A stretch of 64,000 nucleotides of DNA from Tetrapyrgos nigripes (lineage: Eukaryota; Basidiomycota; Agaricomycetes; Agaricales; Campanellaceae): positions 22,997 to 86,996 of the forward strand of contig JAACJM010000313.1 of assembly GCA_013368315.1 (NCBI GenBank). The letters run 5' to 3'. Shown here one piece after another: positions 44,858-58,012 of this stretch (the stretch's first letter is position 1; every line of letters begins with the position of its first letter). A model generated the notes under the pieces. It had not been told where the DNA came from. It made no database searches and was given only the letters and a program-made list of their open reading frames with translations. The translations under genes were made by a program, and so were the position numbers.

Positions 44858-45861
44858 AGGAGCACGTGAAAACTTGACACTTGCGTCCTTTGATGTACTT
44901 GACAGTAGGAATAGGCTTGAAGAAGGTGTAGACCATGGAATGCCATCCTTTCATGAGCCGTTCTGCTTTCGTGGTGAGTGAAAGACCTTATTGATTAGTA
45001 GTAATTACTCACCAAGCTCAGCCTCATCAGTCTCTTCTTGTAAAACCTCTTCAACGCTACTATCGCTGTCGTCATCATCCTCGTCATCAACATCAATGAC
45101 AGTTGCCTTCGGACTGGTGGATTTTTTGGGCGGACTCGGAGCTGGTTGGACCTCGTCATCACTATTCTTGTCAACGTCAACGGTGGATGCTTTTGACGGT
45201 GCCAGTTGTGGGAGGCCTGGCTGTACATAGTTAAGGTCATTAGAGTAATGAATAAAGTACAAGAGGAAAAACTACCTCGTCTGAATTACCGATGGTTTTC
45301 TTGGACTTTGTCTTTGATAGAGTATCCTTGAGCTTTTTTGCTGCGGCCTGAACGACATTTTTTGGAGTAGGCTTGGCCTTCTTTGGAGCTTCTGAGCCAC
45401 TGGCTTTCTGTGGCCAAGTCACAGTGAGTACGCAGCTTCTGTAGAATTAATGTAATTGACATACACCTGATGTCTTTGCCTTTTTTGTGGGAAGCGCAGA
45501 CTCTATTGGATCTTCACCGTTGGCTTTTGCCGTTGAAATGGATTTGCATTTTTTCTCTTTGGTTTGGAGCTGTTCAGGAATAGGTGGCTCAGGACGAGGA
45601 GGCATTGAAAGATACAGGAATTTTTTTTTTGTTTCGAGATTAAAGCAATACATCTAGGTCTGGCTACGGGTCTGGTATAACTATACAGCTATAAGTTATT
45701 CGAAAGTTATGCCAACGGTGGCCTCCACGGATGGCGGATCTATTTACCCGTTTGGCGGGTGGCGGGTTTGGAGTGGGGTGAGATAAGCCAACCCGTACCC
45801 GTACCCGTCAACCCCGTACCCCCTAACCCGTCACTTACCCGCAACCCCGTGCTATTCCCTA
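44858..45861 (-). mobile_element. hAT transposon fragment, N-terminal half
   Basis: The right end is TAGGGAATAGC on the minus strand, as in the element at 10203, followed inward by the same GGCGGGT/ACGGGT subterminal repeats (45730-45850). The CDS starts at 45606 (MPPRPEPPIPEQLQTK). Spliced pieces are Lys/Ser/Asp-rich (about 45606-45470, 45415-45285, 45225-45010) and end in a BED-type start (WHSMVYTFFKPIP...KGRKCQVFTC) at about 44970-44870. The catalytic core and left TIR are lost at the junction with the LTR fragment. Confidence 0.8.
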
Positions 45862-46060
45862 CTCAGGATGGTTCATAGAAAGACATAGAATTTGTATTCA
45901 CAGCGAGACCACGCCCAGCATCCGAGGAGGAATAAGTCACGGACCACATTCACGGACCACATTCCAGTATAACAATATGCTTGAGACAGCTCCGCTCATC
46001 TACTATGTCCTGAATATTCAAACTCTCCAAGCCCAACTTATTGATCTGCACGAATTCCAC
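45862..46060. repeat. Diverged copy of 16927-17130
   Basis: Shares ACTCAGGAT, GGAAAGACATAGAATTT, CAGCGAGACCACGCCC/GGGCGAGACCACACCC and TATAACAATATG with 16927-17130. The hAT end abuts it at CTCAGGAT, the presumed half of a target duplication. The sequence from 46061 to 46467 holds no gene that I recognise. Confidence 0.65.
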
Positions 46061-46944
46061 GCAGTCAGCTTTTACTGCTACGAGTCGTGACCTCTGTGTA
46101 TTACCATAAACTTGCCGTCACCTATTCACCAAAGATGCTAGATGGAGAACTTGGCCTGGACTTTTCGAAGCCCTCTATAAACAGGTATCAGATATTAGCC
46201 TCGTGGAACTTAGTGGACATTAGGTATGTTTAGTGATTCCGTGTTTCTCGCCTCCCAAGATAATACTGCTGAAGGAAGTCAAACGAACTGATGTACATAG
46301 GAAGAAAGAGACGCAGATTCTGATACGTGAAAAGACGTGCCATGCAAATTAATTTGCAGTGAGTCAAGGATGCTGAGACAACACATCAACCCGGTTGCAA
46401 AGGCTTTTGCAGAACTCAAGTCCACGCAAGCTTCGGCTCAAAGGCAGAGACAAGTAAAACAAAAACAGAAAGAGAAGCGGAACGAAAAAGACGCCAGGGA
46501 AAGCGGGATGCATACTCCAGTCTCTATTCTTATCCCCAGGGTTTACTGTCCCTAGTAGCAACACCAGCGTCAGCACTATTTCCATTTCTGTACCTATTTC
46601 CATCATCGCCAAGACCAACGCGAATACAAGCCCATTCCTGTACTCCGAGCACTGATACGCAATATCCAATTACCCATCATCCAACGCTGAACGGTATAAC
46701 CCACTAGCTTCACACATACAACCATGGGATCAGGAGAGAACGAGAAAAAAATAAACAAAACATAAGTAGGAAGGAGAATAAGGAACAAGGGGGGAAAACG
46801 AAGTAAACAAAAAGAAAAGAAAGAAAAGAAAGAAAAAAGAACCGAGAACTATAAAACCGACAAATGAACAGCAAGAGTAGAGGCAGAAGCAGAAGCTGCA
46901 ACACCGTATACGACCGTCCAGCACTCTATGGTCACCAACAGCAG

Positions 46945-47545
46945 TAAAGCTCACACTGGTATAAAGACTTGTCCCCGCAAACGTATTCGTATAAATGAAT
47001 ACCAACTCTCCACTGATGCCAAAGTCACATAGTTTGATGTGCCTATAATGGAAAACGACGAGTTGGAGGTTTCGATGTCTTTTTCTTGGTTTATTCTCTT
47101 GTGAAATGTAAGGGGGAGGGAAAGGAAGAGCAAGGAGGGGGGGAAGGGGGGGGACAGTTAAGGGGATGGAGGGCAGAGCAATGCGCAAAGAGAGAGGAAA
47201 AGAAAGAACAGTAGTTCGTGACGATGTCAACGGCAACGCGAGAGGGGGGAAAAAGACACTGAAAACAGGAAATGTGAAAGTAAGAATGAAAGAACGAAGG
47301 AAAATTAGCCGTAGTTAAGGTGTGAGACAGGAGGGGGAAATGGTAGAAGGATGCCAAACTGTGTAAAAAGCGGAAGAAACCAAAAACCTTAGAACTCATG
47401 CAAGATGAGACCCACCTCAATCCACTCCATACACATACGTATATTGGGCTCTTACAGGTATGCTCCATAGGACGCAATGATCCAGCTTCCATTGGTGACG
47501 TTATTCTTGGAGTGCAAGTATGAAGTAGAGACTGTTTTACTATGA
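46945..47545 (-). pseudogene. MAPKK-like pseudogene, block 2 of copy B
   Basis: At 47041-46960 the frame reads HIKLCDFGISGELV...NTFAGTSLYTS. This is the DFG motif and a better-preserved activation segment than in copy A (compare NTFVGTSxYMSPE of MAPKKs). The hinge piece lies at about 47520-47405. The frame then runs into non-kinase sequence and the C-lobe is absent. Confidence 0.6.
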
Positions 47546-48209
47546 ACTATGTACCATCCGACATCTCATATTAAGTTTACCCCAACAGCGAAGCCAACAC
47601 CAAAGACCATTGCCATCCCCAATCCAGGAATAGGAGTATGGGAGGATCGAAGAGAAATAGATATAGACGTAACGAAATCACAAAGCGAAGAAAAGAAAAG
47701 AAGAAAAAAGAATAGAATAAAAACAGAACTTTGTGCGAAAGACAGAAAAGCATCGGGACCGTCCGTGGCTGACAAAAACCAGCAGAAGCATTAACATCGA
47801 CAATATTACTGCCGACATCAGCGCCGGCAGTATCATCACCATAGTTGACACTGAAACCAGGACCGAAGCTATGCTGAGCATTTGGTAACCAAGCTCCAAA
47901 ACCCAACACTAATACTCGCATTTTCGGCTCGTGAACCCAACCTCCCCTTCACCCTTCTTTTACCCTCCTTCACTACTTTGACACCCGATGCCTGACCCCC
48001 GCCCCCCCGTTTCAAAAAAGAAAAGAAGAAAGAAAGAAAGAAAAGTACACCACTCAAACCCCAAACCCCACCCTTCGCAACAAAGACGAACCTCGAAAAG
48101 CAATTGAAACTCGAACTCACACCTGAAACCAGACCGACCCCACCCTTCACAAAAACCCCAAACCACGCCCCCCGAAACTCCAAGAGGAAGGAAAACGAAA
48201 ACTCGGGTT

Positions 48210-49001
48210 GATACAAACACTCTTCCCCCCAAACATATTCGCGAAAACTGTTCACTAGCTTCTCCGCTGACACCAGGGTTGCATGGTGCAATGTCTTCGG
48301 AGAAGGAGAGGATGTTGGAGGGGGGCACGGCAGGCAAAGCAGCGCGCAAAGAGAGAAGAAAAAGAAAGAACAGTAGTTAGCGACGACGTCAACGGCAACG
48401 AGAGAGCGGGGGGGAAAGCCATGGAAAACAGAAACAATAAATTGAGAACCAAAGAGAATTAGCCGTAGTCATAGCCATGGCTGTGTACATAGACATAGAC
48501 GTAAAGCCAAGGAAACTCACCGTGATGTATAACCCCATCCTACATGAAATCTGAACCCTCCGAGACACTCTGCGCAATCCCCCTCACCATGTTGATCGGG
48601 GTATGCCCTCGGAGCGGGGAGGTGGATTCATAGAGTCGAAGGAGCCTGGTTATAAATAAGCCAGTCAGCATTGAAACCGTAAAACGAAAACACGAAAACA
48701 CAAGACATCAACGGTGACATCAAAGGAACAAGAGGGGAGGGAGAAATGCGAGAAAGACATGAAACGGCGCAAATGGCGGAAGAAAGCAAAAACCTGGAAA
48801 CCGTGCGAGAAGAGACACCCACCTCAATCCCACTCCATGCATATAAATATGTTCGGCTCTTGCAGATATGCTCCGCAAGACTGCGCCATTAACTTTGGTT
48901 TTGGAGTGCTTTGTGCATATATGAAAAATGCGGAGTTCTCGGCGGAGTTGTTTGCAAATTTGAAGTTTTGCATTTCCGAGGACAATCCGTTTGAGAGCGG
49001 G
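48210..49001 (-). pseudogene. MAPKK-like pseudogene, block 1 of copy B
   Basis: Contains ALKRIVLGNAK...KQLRRELRIFH and CGAYLQEPNIFICMEW (48998-48826) and the decayed DFG exon (about 48300-48212), as in copy A at 11742-9870 but without the hAT insertion. Frameshifts are shared with copy A, so the gene was already dead before the segmental duplication. Confidence 0.6.
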
Positions 49002-49152
49002 AAGGGGAAGGAGATAATGAGGAGGTGGGGAGTGATAGGGGAGAGGTTGAGAGGAAGGGTGGAGAGAGATAAGGGTACGAGGGTCAGTATTTGCATTTAC
49101 ACTAGAGGAGGAAAGGACGAGCGAAGAAAGGAAGAAAGAAGACGAGACAAAG

Positions 49153-49157
49153 AAACG

Positions 49158-49201
<44 letters not shown>

Positions 49202-49216
49202 CGAAACGAAAACGAA
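49153..49216. repeat. CGAAAA microsatellite, expanded in copy B
   Basis: About eight CGAAAA units interspersed with CGAAA. The homologous site in copy A (11897-11930) has about three, so the array changed length after duplication. Confidence 0.8.
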
Positions 49217-50623
49217 CAACGCCAAAGGGTCCCGCTGATACTGACAATGCCAGCATGACTCGGACAAGACACCGATATCCCACTCCCAACAACCTGTAGC
49301 CCCAGTGTTCCAACAATGCAATACCCACAAATCCAACACGGCCCGGCCACCTACTCCCAACTGGACAACGACCCGGCCCAGCTTGCCACTTCCAACCTCC
49401 TCCACTCCTCAACCAGCCATAAACACTCAAAATCACTCGTCGATGAAAAAAGAATACAAGAAGATAAACACCCACCTTGTTGGCCAACGCCATGTCCATC
49501 TCTATAGGTTTCACCATCTCCTCCGTGGTTTGCATAGGTCGTTAGGATTGTTGGGGTGAGGTGGAGGGTCTGGTTTACGCAGAGGTGAGGGGGCAGGTAT
49601 GAAAAGTGAGAGAGAGAAAGGGGACAGGGGACAAGGGAGTGGGGCAGAGGAAGAGATGCAACATTATCATAATGTACGCGTCCTTGGAACCCAACGCCTC
49701 GTAGCATGTTTTCGTCTTCTTGAAAGGTGGTTTGGAGGGCTTTTTCTGAGGAGGCAGATGGGCAGAGATGTGGAGGGAGACGTCGAAGTCGACATGGATG
49801 TCAATACACTGGTGACGGGCCTTCTTCCATTCCCCTCAGTCTCGGTCTCCGTCCCATAATCTGCATCTTCCCCACCAATGCTCTCGCCTTTTTCTTCCTA
49901 ATTCTCGAAGGTAATCATAGCCTGGGAGCTGAGACCACCACGCCTGCTACTGCCAATGCCGTGGCCATGTCCGTGTCCATAGACGAATGCGTAAGGGGTG
50001 CGTCTGGATGAGAAGATGCAGAAGGGGAAGGCGACCCGGAGGAGATAAGTAATGCGGAAAGGGATTCTATTAGCGTTGGCGTTGTCGCAAGGATTGGGAG
50101 GAAGAGGTAGTAACGGCGTGTATGTAATCGTAGACGTGGTGTGAGGCTGCGCTGTTAGGACCTGGTGGCTGTGCAAGTTCGTCACTGATGAAAGTGGCAG
50201 TCAAAAGCACGCCTGAATGCACCTTAGACCACCCAGTCTCGCGTCCCAAGCCAGATCCTGGAAACGCATTGAAGTCGCCAAAAAGTCCGCTTGGGGCGTG
50301 CTAACTCCGAGTACATTTCACTACATGCTTAAGCAGACTTCTGCGCAGGAAACCTCTAGAAAGCGAGTCTTAGCGCAGCAGTTTGTAACGTGTGAGAAGG
50401 GCTCATTTGAGACTTACTATAGCAATAAACAAGACACTTACTCATGCTGATGGTAATACCGTTATAAATAACATTTTATTGATCACAAGTGGACGTACTT
50501 AACAAAGTAAAGTACTACGTTGTAGAGATTTCACCATTTTACTAACCATGAAACTTCAAAAGAGTAAGTGGACAATGATTGGATCAGAGCTATATACGAC
50601 TCGGAGGGCAATACTATATACTA

Positions 50624-53551
50624 TCACAGAGAACTCTGGTTTACAAAAGATACACATTTACTCAGCGTGTCATTGAAACTCTCCATTTCATCCAGAGCTT
50701 CTTCACACATCTCTACATGTCTTTGCAGCTCTCCATGAGACGCAAAAAGATCCCTAGCTTCCTGAAACTTCTTTCTAGCCTCAGGATACTCGCCCATGTC
50801 TTTGAAAAGCAAGCCAAAGTGATAAAGACACCATCCCATATATAAGATGATCTGTAGACTGAAGCTGAGAGTAAGATCCCAATGCATCCGTGAAGGCTTG
50901 CTTTGCCAGCTCATATTGACCCATTTTTCTGTATATAACTCCTGATTCATCCAAACAGTCACCCATCTCACGAACATCATTTATAGTGGAATAAATTGCA
51001 TATGCTTCATGGATTAATGAAAGAGCCTCATCTAATTGATTCTGATCTCCCAGTGTCTGGCCCAGCTGTTGTCAAACATTCTGCAGTACCTCTCTGATCT
51101 CCTATGCTCTGGTACACAGCCCTGGCTTCAGACAATGTTTCTCTTGCCTCATTATATTTGGATTGCTGCCTGTAAATATTCCCGAGGTTCACAGACAGTT
51201 TGCAGTACCCCCTTGGTTTCCTATGCTCTGGAACAGATCTCTGGCTTCAGACAATGTTTCTATTGCCTCGCTATATTTGCCTTGCATCCTGTAAATGTTC
51301 CCCAGGCTCTTCAAGCAGTTTGCAGTACCAATCTGACTTCCTATGCTCTGGTACAGAACTCTGGCTTCTAAAAGTGTTTCCGTCGCCTCACTATATTTGC
51401 TTTGCATGCTGTAAATGTCCCCTTGGCTCTTCAAGCAGGCTGCAGCACCACCCTGATTCCCTATGCTCTGAAACAGAACTCTTGCTTCGGACAGTGCCGC
51501 TGTTGCCTCATTATATTTGTCTTGCATCCGGTAGATGTCACCTAGACTCCATAAACAATCTGCAATCCCCTGCTCGCTGCGTATCTGTTCGAAGCGAGAT
51601 TTGGCTTCTGCCAGTATTGCTATTGCCTCGTTATATCGACTTTGCACTCTGTGAATGTCACTCATCTGCCGCAGACAATTGGCTGCTTCATATTCATTGT
51701 TAATGTTTTGAAACTTGACTCTAGCTTCTGTCAGAAACTTTGCAGCATTACTGTACTGGTCAACATAGTAATATTTTTCTCCCAGAGTTTGAAGACAGTG
51801 AGCAGCCTTTTTATGTCCCCCTCGACTTTCATATTGTGAAAATATCTTAAAACGATTCAAATTTTTATGTCCCCCTCGACCTTGATATTGTGAAAATATT
51901 TTAAAAAGATTCAAACTATGCAAGTCCAAATCTTCCCCTGGGTTTGAATTGCTTGATATCATTTCTGTGATTCCAACATAAAATATCTCAATCTGGTTAC
52001 GGAAGAAGTCTGAGATACTATATCTTGCTGAAATGTACTCTCTGACTGGTGCCAGCATCATGATTGACTGATTGGTCTCCAAGACCAATGAACAAGCTAG
52101 CAATTCATATATCTTTATTTCTGGCTTTTGAACCTTTGAAAACATTTGACTAGTGATTGTATTCCAATTTGGGATTCCGTTTGGCAAGTATGCCAATGCT
52201 GCTAAGAGGTCCTTTGTATCAGTCTGAAGCAGCTTCACAGACAGTTCTATAGAGTATTCTACACTTGTCAACTTCCCAGGTTCCGTATCAGGCTCCGAAA
52301 GAATCTCCGTCTTGGACTTATCCCACATCCTGATCAAATTTTCCAGATCAATTCTCTCTGCAAGCTGCGCTACCAGTCTGATTGCCAAGGGCACACAGTC
52401 CAATTCATTCAAAAGATAATCTAGCCTTTCCTGAGGAATGCCAGCTCTGCTTTTCCCTGAAATTAGATAAAATGCTTCCCTAGCTGCCTCAATTGGTAGA
52501 GTTGGTATGCCAGCTTCTGCTCCAAGTCTATTCCAGCGGATATCAGGATGTCCTGGACCTTTTATGCCTCTCATAGTGACAATGAGAGTTACATGATTGA
52601 ATCTCACAAGCTTTTTGATAAAATTTGAAACATCAGTTCTTGCATCCTTGTAGTTCCATGGTGTCTCAAAGTTATCAAGAATAAAGAGTGCAGGTGCTTG
52701 CAAAGCACTCAGATGATCGAAAAGAATTTCATGTTGGCTCTTCCCTTCTTGTGCTTTTAATCCCAGTGCCTGGATGAAACCCTGGACAAGATCATTCTGA
52801 TCTTGCAAGATATCACATGGCAAAAAGTGACGGTCCTGAAACTTTTCCTGAACTTCCTGTTTATTACTGATAACCAGAGCCAGTGACGTTTTCCCAATTC
52901 CTCCAGGTCCGAGAATTGCCAAATGGTTTTGGCCACCTTTGCAGAGTATTTTAACTCCTTCATTGACAAGATCATCTCTTCCTGTGAAAATCTTGGGCAC
53001 TGAAGGCGTCGCAAAATGCATATCACTTTCAAGTCAAAAGATTTATGTAAGTGAATCTGAAAATGAGGAATATAAATGCCTTACTCATGTGTGATTCCCT
53101 GATTCCATGGGTAGACATGATAAAAATGAGCTTCTTGAAAGACCAAACCATTTTCACATACCTTCTGAGGAGTGGGTTGAGGCTGAGCTACACCTATCAA
53201 TGAAAGTCAGCCTGAGTTACTCATAGCCCAAGGATATCAATGCTTACCTATCATGTGGTTGTTGATTACTGAGTTATTGATTGAGAAATTGTGGGCTTCA
53301 CGAAACCATTCTGTAGAAATATTTCCTTGCTCAGGAGAGTTGCTGGGCTCTTTTGCTGGAGCTCTCTCTTGGATTCGAGAGCTTTCACTTTCCTCTTTGC
53401 TCCCTAATCGAAGAGAGCTAAAGGCTCGGGCAAATTTGTCTGAGATGCGACTGCGTTCTTTGTTACTTTTATCTTTTTTGGAGGCATTGGTGTCCTCTTG
53501 TCTTCCATGCCTCGAATCTCCTCCTGGGTCTTTACCAATTCTTTTAGACAT
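50624..53551 (-). pseudogene. NLR (NB-ARC/TPR) pseudogene, paralogue of 13430-16463
   Basis: Exons 53551-53248, 53193-53162, 53098-53085 (14-nt micro-exon), then 53025 down. The N-terminal half is intact: a charged leader, NFSINNSVINN motif, P-loop GPGGIGKTS, Walker B LFILD and CVPLA. In the TPR part a 1-bp deletion gives an immediate stop at about 51189; an insertion near 51067 restores the frame and another near 50840 breaks it again. An in-frame 54-bp tandem duplication (about 51830-51890) repeats the FKIFSQY segment. The truncated product would be NB-ARC plus about four TPRs. Exon 1 is fused and diverged relative to copy A. Confidence 0.87.
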
Positions 53552-53559
53552 ACTGAAGT

Positions 53560-53850
53560 GTAACCTAGGGTAACCGAGTAAATAAATATACGCGCAAACT
53601 TAAAACGAATAAAAGGCACATACCGGAATGTAAAGAGGTAAGTGTCAAAGCGGTGTGATAGAGTGTAGCGCGCAGAAACGAAAAGTATCTGATACACGTG
53701 ACTGGTTAATGTAGCCCTCCGCAAGAACGAAACTTTACAACTACAAACAAGAACGAAAATAGATCATACTTTCTTATCCCATGGCAATTGCATTATGCGT
53801 TTCCACAATGCCGAGCCTCGAGACGGTGTAAGTAGACTCTCCGGAGCCTT
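53560..53850 (-). promoter_or_regulatory. Putative NLR promoter region (copy B)
   Basis: Homologous to 16470-16775. CACGTG at 53695-53700 and ACTGGTTAATGTAGCCC are preserved. Confidence 0.35.
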
Positions 53851-54060
53851 CACATCATTCACGGATCGTCTTGTCTTTTTCGCGGTCGTGTCACTTTCTC
53901 TTTCGTGCCCAAGCTACATTTCCGTTGGGAATTCCGTACCTTGCCTACTCAAGACTCCCAAATAACCCCATGTGCGATTTTCCGATTCCCTTCCAACTCC
54001 GCGACTTTCTCATCTCAACGCCGCGACTACCGCTCAAAAGTTGAAGGGTATTTTGCGTAG

Positions 54061-56916
54061 GGTGGTATATAGACCTGATGGAGCTTTCAGACGACCTAGT
54101 CCAGCTGAGAGACGTACGACACGATCCACTTCATTTGTGAGTGATTGGCTAGTACCAAGTAATTCTCTGTGTAGTACGAACAATGAAAATTATTACTTGC
54201 TGTCGTAGTCTTCGTCGCAACCGTTCTGATGAGCTATTACGCTCAATGGCTACTCAAACGACGTACGCACGAAGAAACTATCAGCTATCAAATCCTCGTC
54301 GAGCTACAGCACCTGTACATTAACGAGTTCCTTTCAGTCGATTTAAACTCATACGAATCTCTTTCCGCGTACTTTTCCAAAATCTTGCAAATCTGCGGTC
54401 GATACCTCTGTCCGAATAGCTGGTTATGAAGAATCATTGTTAGGAACCTAGGATAGCGTGTACTACAAAATCCTCACGTCTTTCACTTCGCCTGTATTAG
54501 TATTTATGAGCCATATGAATAATGTAACAATAGCATTAGTTTCGGGAATATGCCCGAGGAACGGTACTTACTTGTACAATATGGAACTACGTAGAAACTT
54601 CTCGTATATCTAACCAAGTAGATATAAAATGTAAATGTTAATGCTTGAGAATCTATCTGTTCTTACTACCTAACTCTCGTATTCACGAAAGCTGCCTTCA
54701 TTAAGGTATCGATCATTGACATGCTCTGATCATTACTACGTACGTATGTATCGACTCGCTCTACAATACTAGTACGCTCGTAAGGCTATCTAGGTAAATA
54801 CTGGTTCTTTGACGGTAATCTCATCTGCATTCGAACTACACTAGACATCGGCGATCACTACGCTACCTTCTATCAATCACACGAGAACCACAACATTAGT
54901 GGTTCAATCCAGGAACCACTGTCTTACGCATTGGTTACCTAGACTCTTTACTAGCAACACTCCAGCTGTTGCATGAGCAACTCGGACGAACAAACAAGAT
55001 ACCCACTTCGTCAGACCGCTGAACGCAATCGGCAAGCCCAAACCCAAACCCTTGGAAGCCTCGTGCTCGTAAACCTAAATCACAGCCAGGAAGCCAAATA
55101 TCATTCTCGACCAGTACTACAACCATACCCTTCAATTTCGACTTCATTCTTTATGAACACCCCGGGATCATCTCAATCTGTCCCTGGTGCAATGCCAAAA
55201 ACACCTGGATGATTATCACAACCCGCATCTCCACAACACTCACCTCCTAAAGCTTCGCAGGAAGTTGATCCCGAGCGGTCTGATTCAGATTTCGCAGAAT
55301 CAGAAGTCAAAGAAGGAGAATACGAACCCAGATCAGACGCCAATGAACAAGCCATCTCAGATGTGACATCGCGTCGTTATTTGCAACTGACCAGATTAGT
55401 ACCAGTAAAAGGAGAAATTCCCCAAGGCAGTGAAAGTTATGGCATTGAGAATGAAATTCAGAAGTATGAACGCATACCTTCGTACCCAGTCTCTGACACC
55501 ATGCTGCAGCTGATTACTGGAGATTTCAGTCAGGAAAAGGATGAAGCATTGAGAAAGTACATGAAGTGAAGAACGACCTTAGCCTTGCACTTGTATGCTG
55601 TTATAAACTGGACAAAATTATTCGAACACAAATCAACGAAAGTCAGGCAGATTTCACACAAATTAACCAGATTTACACCTTTTCATCTCCCGCAAACTCA
55701 TACCCAGTGACCTCTCCCAAACTTATGTTTTTGAAATCTCCCAAATTCATGCCTTCTCTCGCGAACTCACGCCTTTGATTTCTCCCGAACTCACGCACCT
55801 CAAGTGAGCGTTCCGAATAAGGAATGTTCGAGCTCTGAACTGTAATGGTCAGCCTCTGATGGATACGGATGGCGAAAGTTCTGGCATTGCCAGTGGTGAG
55901 GGAAGGGGAAGAGCGGGTATCTGATGAGCAGGATGGGAGGAAAGATGCAGGATAGCTTAAGGTGTCTCAGCAGTGAGCTCTCAGCCTGCTATTCCGAGTG
56001 GTGCGTAGCTTCTGAGGCCTTATATATAGGCTGCGCATCTTACTGTCTATTACCCTCTTAGGCTGTTTGTCAATGACCGAAATTCACTCGCTACACAGTA
56101 GTGTTGTAAAAGATCCGGCTTGGCTCCAGGTGGCTCTCGACCGACTCTGGCTCGAGTCGTAAAAGCCGGGTCAGATTCCCTCAGAGAGACTGCCCTCTAG
56201 CGACACCAGAAATTAGCTAAAAGTGTACTGTCTCAGTAGCTGACATCATGGAGTGTCTTTGAAGCAAGCTCAGTGTACTTTGAGCAAGAAAGAACATGAG
56301 ACCGTAACTCAAAAAAGTTGTTGTGCCTTAATTTGATAAGTTCTAATGGTAGTTTAATTTCTAATTTTAGCACAATATTAAGGAAAATGATGTATCTCTT
56401 GGCTCAGAGCGCGCATACCATATCTAGAAGCTCAATTTCACTCCTGGAGTGTCAATATGACTTGTAAGGTCTCACTCCTACATTTCTATCTACATATTCC
56501 CGCTACTGTTTAGGTAGTGGGTCTTGTGGTACCAATCCTATTTGCACAATGCCGTGGTGCACCACAGGCCAGTTCAATGGAAACTCCGCTCCATGGCACA
56601 GCACTGAAATTGACTCAGTACAGTGGGTTTGACCTGATCCAATGCTCTTTGTTTTTCAATGACAGTTCAGACCTCCTCCTTGCTGCCTCTAGTGTTTCAT
56701 GGTAACAGGTATGCAATCAGCTCTGTTCTTGTTTCAGCCCCTGTTTACTGAGCCCATTGATCAGTTATAAGGAATGCTGAGGGGGATTAGAGCATTCTAT
56801 GGCTTCCCTCAACCTTTCTATCAGCAGTCTGCAGCTCCCCGTCTTTGGCTTCTGATGTGAAGCCCCTACCCATTGCACAGACATAGCAATGGCAATGACA
56901 GATGGATTGTCCAGGA
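54061..56916. other. Mostly unassigned; possible retroelement leader and gag fragment
   Basis: Open frames at 54973-55208 and 55363-55569 (+) read through one TGA at 55210 as a Ser/Pro/Gln-rich protein with LQLTRLVPVKGEIP and YPVSDTMLQLITGD. This may be the start of a retrotransposon Gag, preceded by a hairpin TGGTTCAATCCAGGAACCAC at 54900. A palindromic GTAAAAG...CCGG stretch lies at about 56105-56165. Nothing else is recognised. Confidence 0.35.
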
Positions 56917-57371
56917 TGTCACAAACTGCTACAGTTCTTTGTCCTCCTTCTCTTCCACTTCATTATTGAACTCATTTTCTGATCATTCATCTATTGCATT
57001 TCCTCGATAAAGCTTTTAAACCTTATATTACCGACTTTGAACTTTATAAAACCTGTCAAACTCTATAATCACTGTCAATCAATCTTCCATTCCATTGATC
57101 CTATCTTTACCCTACATTTCTCCACTTTCTCCTATGTTTCCCCTATTTCTCCTATCTTTCTCCTATCACTTATTCATTGTTCTTCTATATAAACCACCAG
57201 ACATTCTAGCTAATCCTTTAGTTTGTTCACTCTGTCTCTGCTCCGTACCAGCACTATGCAGTATAGAGCATAGTCAGCTTACTCTTGCTTTCCATCTATC
57301 TCTATTCTCAATCGATCTTGTCTCTGTGTGACTTGGGTGGTTTGTCATTGAGTGTATCAACGACCTAGACA
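56917..57371 (+). repeat. Gypsy-D 5' LTR (455 bp)
   Basis: TGTCACAAACTGCTACAGTT to GTATCAACGACCTAGACA. The flanks CAGGA and CTTGA differ, as expected when the right side is internal element sequence. A TATATAAA box lies at about 57186. Homologous to 58225-58693. Confidence 0.82.
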
Positions 57372-58012
57372 CTTGAACAAACTCCCATACACCCACCTCA
57401 CTATTTGAGTCTTTTCCTCCTCTATCTCGTTTATCTTTGTTCTCAACTCTTTTTATCTTTTATCACCATTTTGTCTACATTGCAAGCATCATTCTTCCTC
57501 CCTGCAATTCGAATATGTTTCGATCGCTAAGCAGACACTACTTCGAGTAACAGTGTAGCAACAATCATCCCCCCTTTTGTATATTTCTTTCACTCTGTCT
57601 TCCCCATTCTCTTGGATTCACTTCGAACTACCTGAGAACCCACCTGACTACGAACAACCTCCTCTTCCTCTTCCACTCTATCTACCACATACCGAGTACT
57701 GGTGCAGCCATGCAGTAGGCATTTGGGCAGACCCTTGGAGTTACAATCGAAACTTCATTTGTGCACATTGTTGGGTTTGGAAACTGGGACCAGGTGACGT
57801 GATCCTTTCTGTCTATTTGTACATATGAGTCACCCTTGACCTCAATACCGAGGAAACTGTTGTTACAATTATGGGACCTCTGTTCCTCAGAGAGTACAAT
57901 ACACCTACTCCATTCCTTACAGACTATGGCACACCTACCTCCTTTATCTTCCAATCCTTGTGGTGATTTAAAGGGCAGAAAAGAAGGCCCTAAGAGATTA
58001 TAGAAGGAGTAT

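Larger units (their letters stand above)
46468..54060. repeat. Segmental duplication, copy B (7.6 kb, without copy A inserts)
   Basis: Colinear with copy A but uninterrupted: 46468-46580 continues directly into 46585-46916, then 46917-48530 (8548-10202), 48531-53850 (11278-16775) and 53858-54060 (about 17700-17930). It keeps the empty sites of the 5800-8547 and hAT inserts. It carries the same two MAPKK-like pseudogenes and an NLR gene that has become a pseudogene. Confidence 0.9.
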
